Below are positions 36,771 to 58,645 of a stretch of 64,000 bases of DNA, piece by piece (position 1 is the stretch's first letter; every line of letters begins with the position of its first letter). Position numbers and translations under genes: made by a program. This DNA is from Beaufortia kweichowensis (taxonomy: Eukaryota; Chordata; Actinopteri; Cypriniformes; Gastromyzontidae): positions 20,315,795 to 20,379,794 of the forward strand of contig CM032795.1 of assembly GCA_019155185.1 (NCBI GenBank), in the 5' to 3' direction. Below the pieces are notes generated by a model, which searched no databases, had not been told where the DNA came from, and worked only from the letters and a program-made list of their open reading frames with translations.

Positions 36771-38976
36771 TCTCTGATACTCCGGTCACTCTTATTAATT
36801 TCAGTGCTCATCTTTATCCTCAGGCTACTATTAAAGACATAATTCTCAGAGCCCCACTAAAACAAGAGAAGATGTGATTAATGCGCTGTGGGTAGGAAGG
36901 GATTCTTTCCCCTTTGGCATCTATTTAATGAAAGCATTTGATTGATAACAGTATCTGCCGTTTTAAAACCCCAAATCTTGTCCAAACAAGAGAGATTGAA
37001 TGCATATCAAACCCTAGTGAATGTTAGCACAGCTATATTTTAAAAGTGATGCATGATCAAAAGGTACCCAGCGTGTCGTGCATGGATGCCATCCCTTGCA
37101 CAATAATCTATCTCAGTGTGGGCGGCTTATTTTTCATCTAGTATCTCATTTTCCTCTCTGCATTTATGACATGTTTGCAAGCAGGTGTTGAATTCATTCC
37201 TAAAATGCCTTTAGTCAAAACATGCACAATCTGAGACGTGCAAGTCGGGTTATCTGGGGCCGTGATGGATTTGGGAGCTTTAATGACACTATTGTTTCCT
37301 CCAGCTGTGGACCGGAGCTGCTGCGACAGGACCCAGGTGCACACATCCAGACCTGATGGCCTATTATGAACTCTACTTCAACACCCTGAATCTACAGCCT
37401 TTGTTTTCCCACATACAGGTACAGTGGTGACACTGTTGTTATGCACACGCATGCATGCTCTCAGCGGGAGATCATAAACTTTTCACAGTGTCATCCCACA
37501 ACGTCTAACACTGACAAGTGAAGAGTGACAAAAAGACAAAGGGGTTTCTCGCACCCCCCGCCCACAGCTGGTGGTCTCTCTTTACTGCTCCCCGGGCTCT
37601 CTCGGGTCCGTCAAGCTCTTGACAGTAAAATACTCCTTTAAAAGGTTTTAAATCCGGCCTGTTGACTGAAGACGTCAGCTTGAGGCTTAATGTCAGATGT
37701 TAAGGTATTACCCATGATGCATTGCTCTTTCTTGTGTGTGATTACTGCTGATAAGATTTATATACATGATGTATTGCCTTATCTTGAGAATTTAAGCTCT
37801 GGTTTGAAAACCTAATAACATCTCGTTCACTTCAGTAAACACACCAATTTCTTTCTCTCTTTTTGCTTGATTAAATAAACACTAAAACAACTGACTCTGA
37901 ATCCTATCATAACAGACGTATAATATAAATATAGTCTTAGATAATAACATACAGTATATATTAAATATGAATACACCACAATTCTCATTAAGACATATTA
38001 CTTTGGACTTTATTAATAAATTCTCATTATACAGATGTCATTCACATTTTTTAAATTAAAGTTATATTTCATTTCACAATCCGTAATCAGTATTTAATTT
38101 TCTTTCTTTTTTAAACTAATATGTTTTTTGCATTACAGTATTGAATATTGGGGAGGATGAATGTGCTTAATAAATTAAAATGATAATATTGACATCATTT
38201 TCTTTTCTCTTCATTTTAGGGAGAAATATGACTCAGTCCTGTTCATAAGAGCTTCCGTGAGAATCACCAGCATATAACGATGTTTGTTCCGACTGCACAA
38301 AGTGCACAAAACCTTCAGGGAGAGCCGGACGTGCGACTGCATGAGTTCCCTTTTACTCCGATCCATATCGATCTCTGTATTAGCAGTGCCCACTCAGAAA
38401 ACAACACAAAGAAAAACGGCACTTCTTAGTAAACTTCCTTTCCATTCAGGCGTCGCACAAAACGGCAACAGTATGGGGGAACCATCCGAAAGGTCACTCG
38501 GTGGAGTTTATTGGGACACATACCGATCGGTCTGTTGTTGAGAGTGCATGTTTCATTCATGTGTATTGTATAGAATGGAATAGCTCTCCTGAGGGTCTGT
38601 CTGTCTGGCAAAGTGTCCAGCTCATCCTCATGTGTGTCTCTAGAGGGCAATGTCGAGTGACGGTGGTCCTGATAAATGTGTCCTGCAGTGGGAGACGTTC
38701 AGTACTGGTTTCTCTTAGATGCTGAAACAAATTAGAACACAGCATGACGTGTCTGTTCACATATTTTATTTATCACCTCAAGTTCACATTCGGCTCTCTG
38801 AATGTTAAACACCCTTGAGGATTGTATTAGTTATTTGGCATTTACTAGATGATTTTTCACCCAGAGTCTTGAAGGCTACTTCAGGGTTTAAAAGTAATAA
38901 AGTATGCATGTAATTTCCAAAAACTTGAGAACTCCTTGAGAATAAACCTGCACGTTTTGTATTAGACTATTCCATT
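36771..38976. other. intergenic, no gene seen
   Basis: Upstream of the cabp7 promoter block. A complex stretch at about 37540-37700 (ctccccgggctctctcgggt, then ctttaaaaggttttaaatcc) and one at 38280-38730 have open frames on both strands. None resembles a known protein. Confidence 0.45.
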
Positions 38977-39073
38977 TTCTATTCTATTCTATTCTATTCT
39001 ATTCTATTCTATTCTATTCTATTCTATTCTATTCTATTCTATTCTATTCTATTCTATTCTATTCTATTCTATT
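38977..39073. repeat. (ATTCT)n pentanucleotide microsatellite
   Basis: About 19 perfect units of attct. Confidence 0.98.
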
Positions 39074-44475
<5,402 letters not shown>

Positions 44476-44613
44476 GCATCAGACAGAGATTGAGTGAGAG
44501 AGTCACACTCTGAAACACTCCTCTGCCAATAATGTACAACAATACATTTGCATCAGACAGAGATTGAGTACAAAACCAAAGAGTCACACTCTGAAACACT
44601 CCTCTGCCAATAA
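44476..44613. repeat. tandem duplication, period about 75-81 bp
   Basis: gcatcagacagagattgagt occurs at 44476 and 44549, and gagtcacactctgaaacact followed by cctctgccaataa occurs at 44500 and 44581. The copies are nearly identical apart from an insertion, so the duplication is recent. Confidence 0.9.
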
Positions 44614-45280
44614 CTTGTGTGTAATCACAATCACATGCTGTTTGTACATTTAAACCTCAGACAAACTAAATGGATGAATGTGATTTTAAAGTGTATCTAT
44701 TTGTTTTTGTGCAGACAGGAAGAGATTTACATTGTGAATATCAGTGTATGTCTTCATAGTACATTAAAATCTCTTACACAAAAGCAAGTACATGTAGTTT
44801 TGTCCTTTACACCATCACAAAGCAATCCGCAATCCGGTGAATAAATCTGCTCCAAATCTCCTTTCAAAAGTAAATCACAATGCCAGCCAAAGCATCACAC
44901 ACACCAGATCTACAACACATGCACACAAACACAACACATACGTGTCTGTCAGTGCCTCCATCAATACATCTGACTAATGGGGGCAGTATGACATCAACAC
45001 TGTCAATGGTGCCAATCTATCAGGATAAAGATGTACATTAAGTGAAGGTAGAATGCAGTCAATGCAGGGGGTGTTATTTAGTATGATTTATGGTTATTCA
45101 CCGGCAGATGGGAAGCAGTCGATGAAACGATGCGAGAGATGAACTAGGATGAATGATTTCCGAAAGGTTAAAAGAAACAGAGTTATTCCTGCTAAACTAA
45201 TTCTGCCCCCAGGTCATGTCGGAACGATCGTATTTATGAGATGGATGCTGACACGGCTGTCAGCCAAGACACAATGTTTA
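44614..45280. other. intergenic, no gene seen
   Basis: No coding frame with support. Nothing else recognised. Confidence 0.5.
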
Positions 45281-45490
45281 AACAAGACAAACATGCAATT
45301 TGGTTTAATCATTTGTAATATAATCTCAGATATTTTATTAATTAGTCATATTTTGATTTAAGTTTTTGTAGGTAAATTATTTTTAGTACCTATTATCAGT
45401 TTTGAGTGTCTGTTTTCAAGAAATAACATATCTTGGAATGTCCCAACCGGCCAATCAGAATGAAGTATTCCAGAATGCCATGTAATAAAC
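45281..45490 (+). mobile_element. CCAATCAGAATCAAGTATT repeat (copy 1)
   Basis: It starts aacaagacaaacatgcaatt, has tcatttgtaatataatctca in the middle and ends ggccaatcagaatgaagtat then tccagaatgccatgtaataa. It is alignable along its length with 50891-51115, in the same orientation. Confidence 0.8.
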
Positions 45491-46495
45491 ACTATAAAAT
45501 AAAAAGACCAAGCATCAATTACAGTCTGACAACAAGTGCTCTTCTATCACATTTGCTTTCCAATTAATTGAAACCCAAATTATTTAATTTTATATTAAGA
45601 TTTTAGGATCAAAAAGTAAAAAAGGATAGTTTATCAGCTCTTATAAAAGTAAAAGAATTTATTGAGACAAATTGAAAGTAACATACTATAGTAGGTCGGA
45701 TGAAGCTGTTCCAGTAGATTCATGGCTCATTCTCTAACCAGGACAAATCTGCTATCTGAAGTAAACAGATAAAATAGAAACACATCTTAATCACAGATTC
45801 ACTTTCAGAGAAAAGTGTTAAAGTAACAGTAAGTGAAGGGCACTCAGGTGCTGTGAGACCACTACAATCTAAAGATTCAGAGACAGACGATGTCAGACAG
45901 ACAAATGCGAAGCCAATATCACCCCCCGATTATTTCTCTCCATCTTGTTTCTCAGTTGGTGGTATCTCATAAGTCCATTGATTAATACGAGCTGTGATCT
46001 TGCTGTTTCTGTCTCGATTCTAATCTATTGAACTGACCCGCCTGCCAGCGTTCTCTGACCCGCTGAAGTTTTCAGACTCTGGATCTGTTGGAAGCCTTCG
46101 GGGAGAGCAGAACGGACAGGCGGTGTTCGGGCTCTGGGGTTTGATTTAAAGGGATAGTCAGGTTCAGGTCAGGCTCGTGGCCATTTTTCAGGCTGGGTGA
46201 GCAAATTGCAGGTACAGTAACTGCCCCTTGAGCTTACAGAGCTTTACACGGGCTTTACAGACAGCTTTTAAAGGAAAATGTTTTTTCCACGGCAGGTGGA
46301 ATGAGGGTGCAGAAAAGATGAGAATTTGGCGGTTGTGAATTTGCCAAGTTTTTGCTTTTAACTATTACACAAATGTATTTTAGTGTATATACTGTAATAT
46401 AAAAATATCTGCTTTTGCATTTTTTATCACTCAAACCCATCATAACATGTAAAGATAACCAAGACTTTAAAGAATCCCACATAAAAAAGCTGTAA
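45491..46495. other. intergenic, no gene seen
   Basis: A GC-balanced block at about 45950-46180 (cgcctgccagcgttctctga, cggggagagcagaacggaca) stands out. No reading frame with coding character is visible. Confidence 0.45.
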
Positions 46496-47245
46496 TATTT
46501 ACTATAGTAATCAGTGGTAAACTGTAGTATTCTGTTGTATATTATAGTAATTAACAGAACTCTGGTAAATTATACTACAGTATTCTGTATTCCATTTTGT
46601 AAATTGATAAACTACAGAGAATACTGTAGTATACTTTAATATTTACTATAGTAAACTTTAGTATACTATGCTATATTATAAAAATCACTACACTTTGTTA
46701 ATGTTAATGTTTTACAGTATTCTGTAGCATTAAATACAGTGAACTGAAAAGCTATGGTAAATTCTGTAGTATACTTTAATATTTACTACAGTAAATTGTG
46801 ATATATTTTAGTTATTTTTACACTTTGTTAATGTACGGTATACTACAGTATTTTGTATTAACTTTTGTGAAATGATAAACTGCAGTAAATATTAAAGTAT
46901 ACTGTGAAATTTACTATAGTAAACTATGGTAAATGTTTGTATTGTGTGGTATATTACAGTAAATACCACACTTGTATTCATATATACTACAGTATTAATG
47001 TTAAATGATAGTAAATACTGTAGTATACCTTAATATTATAGTAAACTGTGGTAAATTGTAGTAAATACTCCAATAAGGTGGTAATGTACTATAGAGTATT
47101 CTGTATTAACTAAAGTAAATCGACAGTATTTCAGTACAGTATTACAATATTTACAGTGGTTAACATTTACCATAGTAAGATTCAAACACACTAGTATCTA
47201 TGAATTTTACTACAGCTTACTATTGTAAATAGGTAGTATTTTTTT
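46496..47245. repeat. degenerate TACTACAGTA / TACTATAGTA array
   Basis: About 750 bp built from variants of tactacagta, tactatagta, aaactgtggtaaat and gtagtatactttaatattta. The words occur in both orientations, so the block is rich in short palindromes. It is not a clean tandem repeat. Confidence 0.85.
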
Positions 47246-47307
47246 CATGTGAGATCCACCTAAATAACATTCATTATAAATGCATGAAAGGCCCACTGGT
47301 GATTAGG

Positions 47308-47392
47308 GTCAATGCTGTAACTCAGCGGTTTTAACACATCGAGCCGTGATGCTCACACATATGATGTGAGTTTGAATCCGCACTTCCTCCTG
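47308..47392 (+). mobile_element. tRNA-derived SINE fragment
   Basis: The plus strand has an A-box-like tgtaactcagcggttttaac and a B-box-like gagtttgaatccgc about 40 bases later, the layout of a tRNA gene. The internal loop lengths are off, which fits a decayed SINE head rather than a working tRNA. Confidence 0.55.
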
Positions 47393-49422
47393 TTCTCGTC
47401 TGTACTATAAAAACCTGCAAAAAATCTCCAAAAACACACACCATAATCTGATACACAATCAGCACCAGAAGTGCTTCAACAGTGAATGAATCGAGGAGCA
47501 CACAGAAGAGGAAATTAAATGCTGTCCAACCTTTAAAACATCATCTCTGGAGGATTTCAAAGCCTCTTGTGTTCATCTGCTCGGTTGATCTCTGTGACAG
47601 ATTGAAACGGCGTCTGTCAGCGACTCAAAGTTGCTCGGTCTCAGATGTGGGTGTAGGGTTAAGTTGCCCTTGTAGTCCACGTCTTCTCTTCTTCTGCTTT
47701 GCTTTGGCCTGCAGATAAGAGGAAGACAGCTGAGATACAGATACAATCGTTAACTAAATGACGGACAGCTCCCTCAGCATGTATCTGATGATGCTGTTGA
47801 CACGGTTGGGTTTAGTAATCTGGGAAATAATTGTTGTTTTTTATAATGATATCATTGCATTGCACTGGGACGCCTAGAGAACAATTTATTCCTATTCATT
47901 AGTTTATATAATGCACAATTCAGTTGCAATCATTAATATGTGTAGGATAGCAATAATACCCAATAAATGGAGAAGAGATTAAACTCTTTAAAGAACATAA
48001 AATAGTTATTTTATTTTAATTTTCATTTACATTTAGTAATATGGGCTGTTATGGATGTGACAATTCTGAAAACAGTACTTTACTTGACCATGAAAAATCA
48101 TGAATTAGACATAAACAAATGCTTTAAAAACCTCACATGAGTATTTAATCCAGCAAATATCAGTATGATGAAAAACCCTTCATGGTAACCTTTCCACAGG
48201 TGGAACAGGTTATTTCACTATTCACCCTAATATTTCATAGTTAAATTCTAATCTAATCATGACAAACTGTATATTGATGGAAAAATCTAAGACACATTTT
48301 CATAACAATAAAAATAAACAAACAAATATCTACAATTTTAAAAATTGCAGTTTGAATAGTGCATTGTCAATATGTGCAGTGACAGTTATTAGGTTAAATA
48401 ATATTGTTAAATAAATATAACAATAAAATTGATTATTTTTACTGATTATCTTTATTTCCATTGTAATTTGCAAATCAAATGAGGCATCTATGTCATAAGG
48501 CAACTAAATGTCATGATGTCAAATCTGCAAAAAACATTCAAAGCATAATACAGTCAAAAGTAATACAGTTTTTGTTATTTTTGAATCTAATATGTTTTCG
48601 GCTTTGCAAAGTGAATAATGTGAACCTCAGTAGTACAAAAGTATATATTAGCTGAATATATATCATATAGCTTGTGGAAATGATCAAATGTGATTCCTGA
48701 TTCCATTCTAGACGACACTGAAATGTACTTCAGACTGTCATGTTTGATCTTATTCTCTCCTTTTGTATTACATTAAATATTCACATCTTTTCATCCTCTG
48801 AGGAATGAATATAATATTGACTACAAACAAGCATCATCTCCAGTCTGACAGAAGTCATTGCTTCTGGCTAACTCAACAGCAGCGACACCTAAAAGCGATG
48901 CCCCTGGTGATGAGCCGAAGCAAACATCAATGCATCTCTGTAACTTCCTCAACGCTGTTTTGACCTCATAAATGCTCAGCTAATTACCTCTGTAACACTA
49001 AAATGCAGAGGTTCAAGATCAACGCCATATTGTTTTTTATGGTAATGAGCATGTAATGGTTTAATGATGTTCCTTAAGCTTTAAACACTTAATGAACTGC
49101 AAATTGTGGAAATAAACACTGGCTTTGGGTAATGCACATGAGAACTAAACCATCAAGCTTGATGTTGTAGATTATTTACTATAAATTAAGAGATTACTTC
49201 ACTTCATGGTCCTGATCGCTCTTTTGGGGTTTACTGTGTGATCTTACTACACGACATGCCACATGAGTACATTTTTGTTTTTTTTGTAACGAATATAAAA
49301 AAAAACCCATAACCTGCTCATCCTTTTCTAGCTTCAACACTAGTCCTACATTTGAACATACAGTAGTTTTGTATATTGCAGTTATTTTTAGCTTAATAGC
49401 AAAAAGTTTGTTTCAGTTTTGT
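47393..49422. other. intergenic, no gene seen
   Basis: A+T-rich DNA with no supportable gene. The open frame near 47482-47718 has no recognisable similarity. Confidence 0.5.
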
Positions 49423-49587
49423 AGCTTTGGATAAAAGCGTATGCTACATAAATAAATATAATCTCATATGGGCATATTTATATCTGATTTATTTGTAAGT
49501 AAATTATTTTCAAGATTCAAGTTGACTCGCAGTAAGCAATTGGCCAACCAGAATCAAGTATTCCAGAGCGCTGTGTAATAATAAACA
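49423..49587 (+). mobile_element. retroposon tail plus CCAATCAGAATCAAGTATT repeat (copy 2)
   Basis: It begins agctttggataaaagcgtat, a SINE/LINE tail, then tataatctcatatg and ggccaaccagaatcaagtat, ttccagagcgctgtgtaata. The second part is a shortened copy of the family at 45281 and 50891. Confidence 0.7.
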
Positions 49588-50890
49588 TATAAGAAACATC
49601 ATTGTTTTGGACTCATCTTAGTAAAAACATCCATCCAGTCCAGGACCAAAACACATCAGACGGTCAGAGAATAAACTGATGATGGGGTGCCTGAAGACGA
49701 GAATATGAATTTGTCATTTTTTATAATACTGTGTATTATAAAAATATCCATCACACAATTGTAAAACAACAGCAAACACTTGTTAAACAGCATGTAAATT
49801 ATCGGAAGTTGTTAATAAATTAAATCCAAATGAATCTGATTTGACAGACTTCTGAGTCCATGTTCAAAACATGCATTTAATTGGTCACAATGGCTTTGTT
49901 TCATTTATATTTATTGCAGCGTTCTGTGTCTTCGATATCAATTGATTGTTTCCGTCACGTTCATTCAGAGGGAGCTCAAGGTAACCTTTCCCTGTCAGCG
50001 ACTAATGGATCTGTTGTTGCTATCGACAAGAGAAACTTGTGTTTGTGGTTTCACTGAAACATTTATATCTCACCTCAGTCTAATACATTCAATTCCAAAA
50101 TCAAGAGATCTGCCGACCTACGACAACATAGGCAGGATGTCTCTTAAAAATAAACTTTTTTATAACTCATAAAGCTGGGTTCTACACTGGGTGATGAAAG
50201 TAAAATGGAAAAAGGTTGCATTTCATCCTGTCTTCAAGTTTAATAAAATGTTAAAATGACAAATTGCTTTTTTCTCTTTTGTGCATCTATAAATAATTCA
50301 CAGTATATCAATTTTATTTAACTAAAACTTAATATGTGACGATTTGCATTCCAAAATGACTGTATGATCTAAAACCAATACTAATATATCATATGTGACT
50401 ATGTCTGTGAAATTCAGGCAAAGTCTCTAAATCTATTTATAACATTTGCTATTTCACTAATGACTTACCAGTTTAACACCCACAACACAATCCAAAGTAA
50501 ATCAAAAGTAAATGGTCCTAGACATTGTTACTAAACCCACAAAGACTTTTAAGACTTTGGCAATTAATAATCTGATCTGAACTATTGACAAAATTTAATG
50601 ACTTAAATAATCTTGAAACTGAGATTTAAAGTAAATAAAAAAAATAAAAAAATTAAAAAACAACCAAAAATAAATGTTCTGCTATCATTTACTGTCACAT
50701 CCAAAGCTGTGTGAGATTTATTCTTCTTAGTATTTCCAAGTTGCTCTTTTTCATACAGAAGATGATTACAGTGATCAGGAGCCGTCGGGGTCTGAAAGTA
50801 CACATAAACACTATAAAGCTGTCGAAAATGTCTGTGGATAACAGACAGTCATACAGCAACTTTGTCTTCCACAAAGACAACTTTAAAAAA
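49588..50890. other. intergenic, no gene seen
   Basis: A+T-rich. Short frames on both strands (49942-50172, 50603-50922) lack any recognisable motif. Confidence 0.5.
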
Positions 50891-51115
50891 AACAAGACAA
50901 AAACACAATTTAGTTTAGTCATTTGTAATATAATCTCACATATATTATTAATTAGACATATTTCTATCTGATTTATTCATAAGTAAATTATGACTCGCTG
51001 TACCCAGATGCCCCTGTGTTATTAGTTTTGAGTGGTTGTTTTTTGGGAATAACATACCTTGGAATGCCACGATTGGCCAATCAGAATCAAGTATTTCAGA
51101 GCGCCGTGGAATAAA
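50891..51115 (+). mobile_element. CCAATCAGAATCAAGTATT repeat (copy 3)
   Basis: It starts aacaagacaaaaacacaatt, has tcatttgtaatataatctca and ends tggccaatcagaatcaagta then tttcagagcgccgtggaata. It has the same order of words as copy 1. Confidence 0.8.
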
Positions 51116-54100
51116 GAATGCCCAGCAGATTATGACCCAGAAGAGATGTCTTCTTTGTCTGCTTGCTGTCTTCAGATTACCGAGGTGACACTAAAAGTTG
51201 GTAGATGTGAATGTTTGACCCTGAGGTCTGAACATACTGTACTGTATTCAGCATTCCACTGTCGCAGTCCTGCGGAGAAAACTTTCACATTTCAAGAAAA
51301 CTTCAATCTAATAGAGCTAATATAGATAAAAGAGAGCGACACAGGGTACAATCATTAGCAAAAGTATCACGACTGTGTGTGTTTAAAGACAAAAACTAGA
51401 AAAGCACAGAGAAACCATGAGAGGAGAAAGAAAGGAATCTTTGATGTACACGTTTTTCTCTTTCTCACGCACACACAAACAAATTATTTTCCCAGCGTCC
51501 CCTGAGACGTCCACGTAACCGCAAGTTAAATCTGCTGTCACATTCAAACCATAGAGGCTCATCTCACACGCAGAACACCAAAAACCAATTGTTCCTCTAA
51601 AGATTTCAGCACATTCTTTTTAAACCTCATCATCTGGTGTGATATCTGAATATCCCCTGTGTGTTTGACTAATGGCAGGTGAGCTTTCTTATTAGATCTG
51701 AAGTCAATTTAAAAAGAACTCACCTCACCAAATAGTCCCCGATTAGCATTTTTATGAAACGGGGACTTTTCAAAAGAGCATCTCTGACTCCCTTTAAGGT
51801 AAAATCTGAAAAGTAATAAGAAATCATAAAAAGAGACAATATATGTTATGGTTAGGTCAATATATTTCTTATAATCTCTTTTGCTTTGAGAGAGACTGTT
51901 TTGTTTGTGTGCTTGTGTTCTTCAAAATACTTCAAATATTATTTACGTGAGCCCAGAAAATACAAGTATTGATCTTAGTTCTCAGTTTGATGTGAGCATA
52001 GATGTTTCTCCTAGAAAGAGAAGAAAGGAAAGAAATGTTAATACACACAAATGAGATAATAATTTGCTATAAGAATACAAAACTGTTGTTTATCCACATA
52101 AAACTTAATCCCAAAACTTAATTTACAGGTTTGGTTGTTATATTAGCAAATTTAAGCTTGAGTCACAAGATCTAGAAGAAACAAATGAGGTCCAGGAAAC
52201 AAGTCTCAATTAAATACCTTCTCTTTCGTCGTTTTGGACATGAATGTAAACGTGAACTTGTTCTTTTTTTTTTACCTGTATCTGTTTTGGAAAAACAACT
52301 GAGATATGAAAAGGAAGAAGACATATTTTGATCAATAAAGAGTTAAACACAGTGGCAGTCACTTCTCAGCGTGCATGTGTGAAACCCTGAGCAGGTGCTA
52401 AAGGTTTGACCCCAGGAAATCACTGACACCGTTAATATCAGGACACAGGTGTTCAGACAACACTGACACATCATGATGTGACCAAGGTGAGATTTTGTGG
52501 CATGCAGTTACCCCAAAAAGTATCTGAAGACTAAAGTCACACATAACAAACACGTCATGACATCATTTCTATAAAATGTCTTATCTTATGAAAGTAAAGA
52601 AATACTTTCATAATGTATTACTGTTAAGTGTTATTAATGTTTTGAACTTACGTAGCAATACTGAATTCAAAACTAGCATATCAACAAGTTTAAATATGCT
52701 GAGATAACTGAATCTCAATATTTCTTCCTTACAACTAGTCACAACACACACAAGAATCAACGAGATTCAAAGTCATTAACGGGTAAAAAATCATTCTTCT
52801 GTATTGTTGTATTTGTAGCCTAATCTTTGGCTATTGTATTTGGTGTGAACAGGCGTTCCTCATCAAAGTCACCCGGACATCAGCATCATACTATGTATGG
52901 CAGACACCTGTTAATGAGGTGGTGCTGCAGCTGTTGGGCGTGACCCGCTCTCATCAGGAGCACTGTCCTGTGAAGTGTCTCATTAACACCAGGTGAAAAT
53001 GCTGTCTGTCATTTATTCTGTCTCACCCACCGATGCCCCATATAATGCCCTTACTGGCATCATGCCACACCATCTACCTCTCTCTGTTTCTTTCAGGGTA
53101 TAAATACAACTACAAGCTTTCTTAGACTCTGAAGATATCTTAGAAGATAAAAGTGAAGCCTGAGGGCCTGTGTGCAATCGGTTTAATGAGTCTTAGTGTT
53201 TCGAAGATAAATGTGAAGCGTTTAGCATGTAGTTTAGATGTAGTTTGTTATGTTTATTGCTACAGTATTTGAATGCTTTTTGTAGTCCAGCTGTGTTTCA
53301 GACAGGATAAGATGATCTTCTAATGAGGGCATGAGTCTGATGCATCTCTGATTATACTGAAGAGAGAAAGAGAGCAGGTTAAAAACTGTGTGTATGTGTT
53401 TAATATCTTTATTTGACCATAATATGATTATAAAATGACATGCCAATATTTTATATTGACAGACTGTCAGGTTCACTCATGTTACTATTATCTGATTTCA
53501 CAGAGCGTTCATTTAATCAATAATTGATGGATAGTTTACAGATGGATACTCGCACAATAGAAATATTAACTTCTGCATTGTTTTTCTGTTGTTGTCCGAA
53601 TAGGATCTGTCTTTTAGTTGGTGTGGTCTTTGTCCCGCCCCCCTGCACTGTGATTGGATAAGTAAAAAAGTGACATTGATGAAGTTTTTAACTACATTTA
53701 AAAAAATAATTATTTTTAACTCTTGACTGTAAAATGTTGTTTGATTTATGGTAGGTTGATGTAGTTTTACTTGTACGTCATAAAACATACAGTTTCCTCA
53801 AATTATATATTTGGAAATCAAACTAAGTTTAGTTAAGAAATGGTTCGTCCAAAAAAGAAAAAACAGTCATTAGTTACTCACGTTTAACATGTCCCAGAGT
53901 CACATGCTGTTTTCTTTTTCTGCAAAACACAGAAATAGACATTTTACTGTATATAGTTTTTGCTAAGCATGAATTCTGGATTTAAAAATTGGGAATTACC
54001 GAACGACCCTGACTGATAATCTTCATCTTCAATGCTCAGTATCAGATTTCTAGTCCTGACTGTATGCAGCAGAAACAGCATGTATTTTTTAATGGTCAGT

Positions 54101-54311
54101 AATAGAGGAAAACACTAAAACTAAATTATGGCTTGTTCTGCAAGACTTTGGGAAGAAAATAAAATCCTGCAAAAGTTAGAATGTCACTTTCAAAGGATCA
54201 CATTAAAGGAAGCCTCAAGAGACCTGGACTACACAGCAGAATAAAAGTAAAAGGCAAGAATCATCATGTACCAGATGTACCAGTGTATCAAGACCCAAAT
54301 CTAGATGGAAA
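51116..54311. other. intergenic, no gene seen
   Basis: No gene I can support. An open block with splice-like edges at 52853-52992 (plus strand) is discussed as a finding. Confidence 0.45.
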
Positions 54312-58530
<4,219 letters not shown>

Positions 58531-58566
<36 letters not shown>

Positions 58567-58567
58567 G

Positions 58568-58640
<73 letters not shown>
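58531..58640. repeat. (GA)n microsatellite
   Basis: 110 bp of GA with a few extra G bases. Confidence 0.98.

Positions 58641-58645
<5 letters not shown>

Noticed and set aside
47308..47392. tRNA gene on the plus strand
   Set aside because: Only the two promoter boxes are recognisable; the stems do not pair well and the spacing is off.
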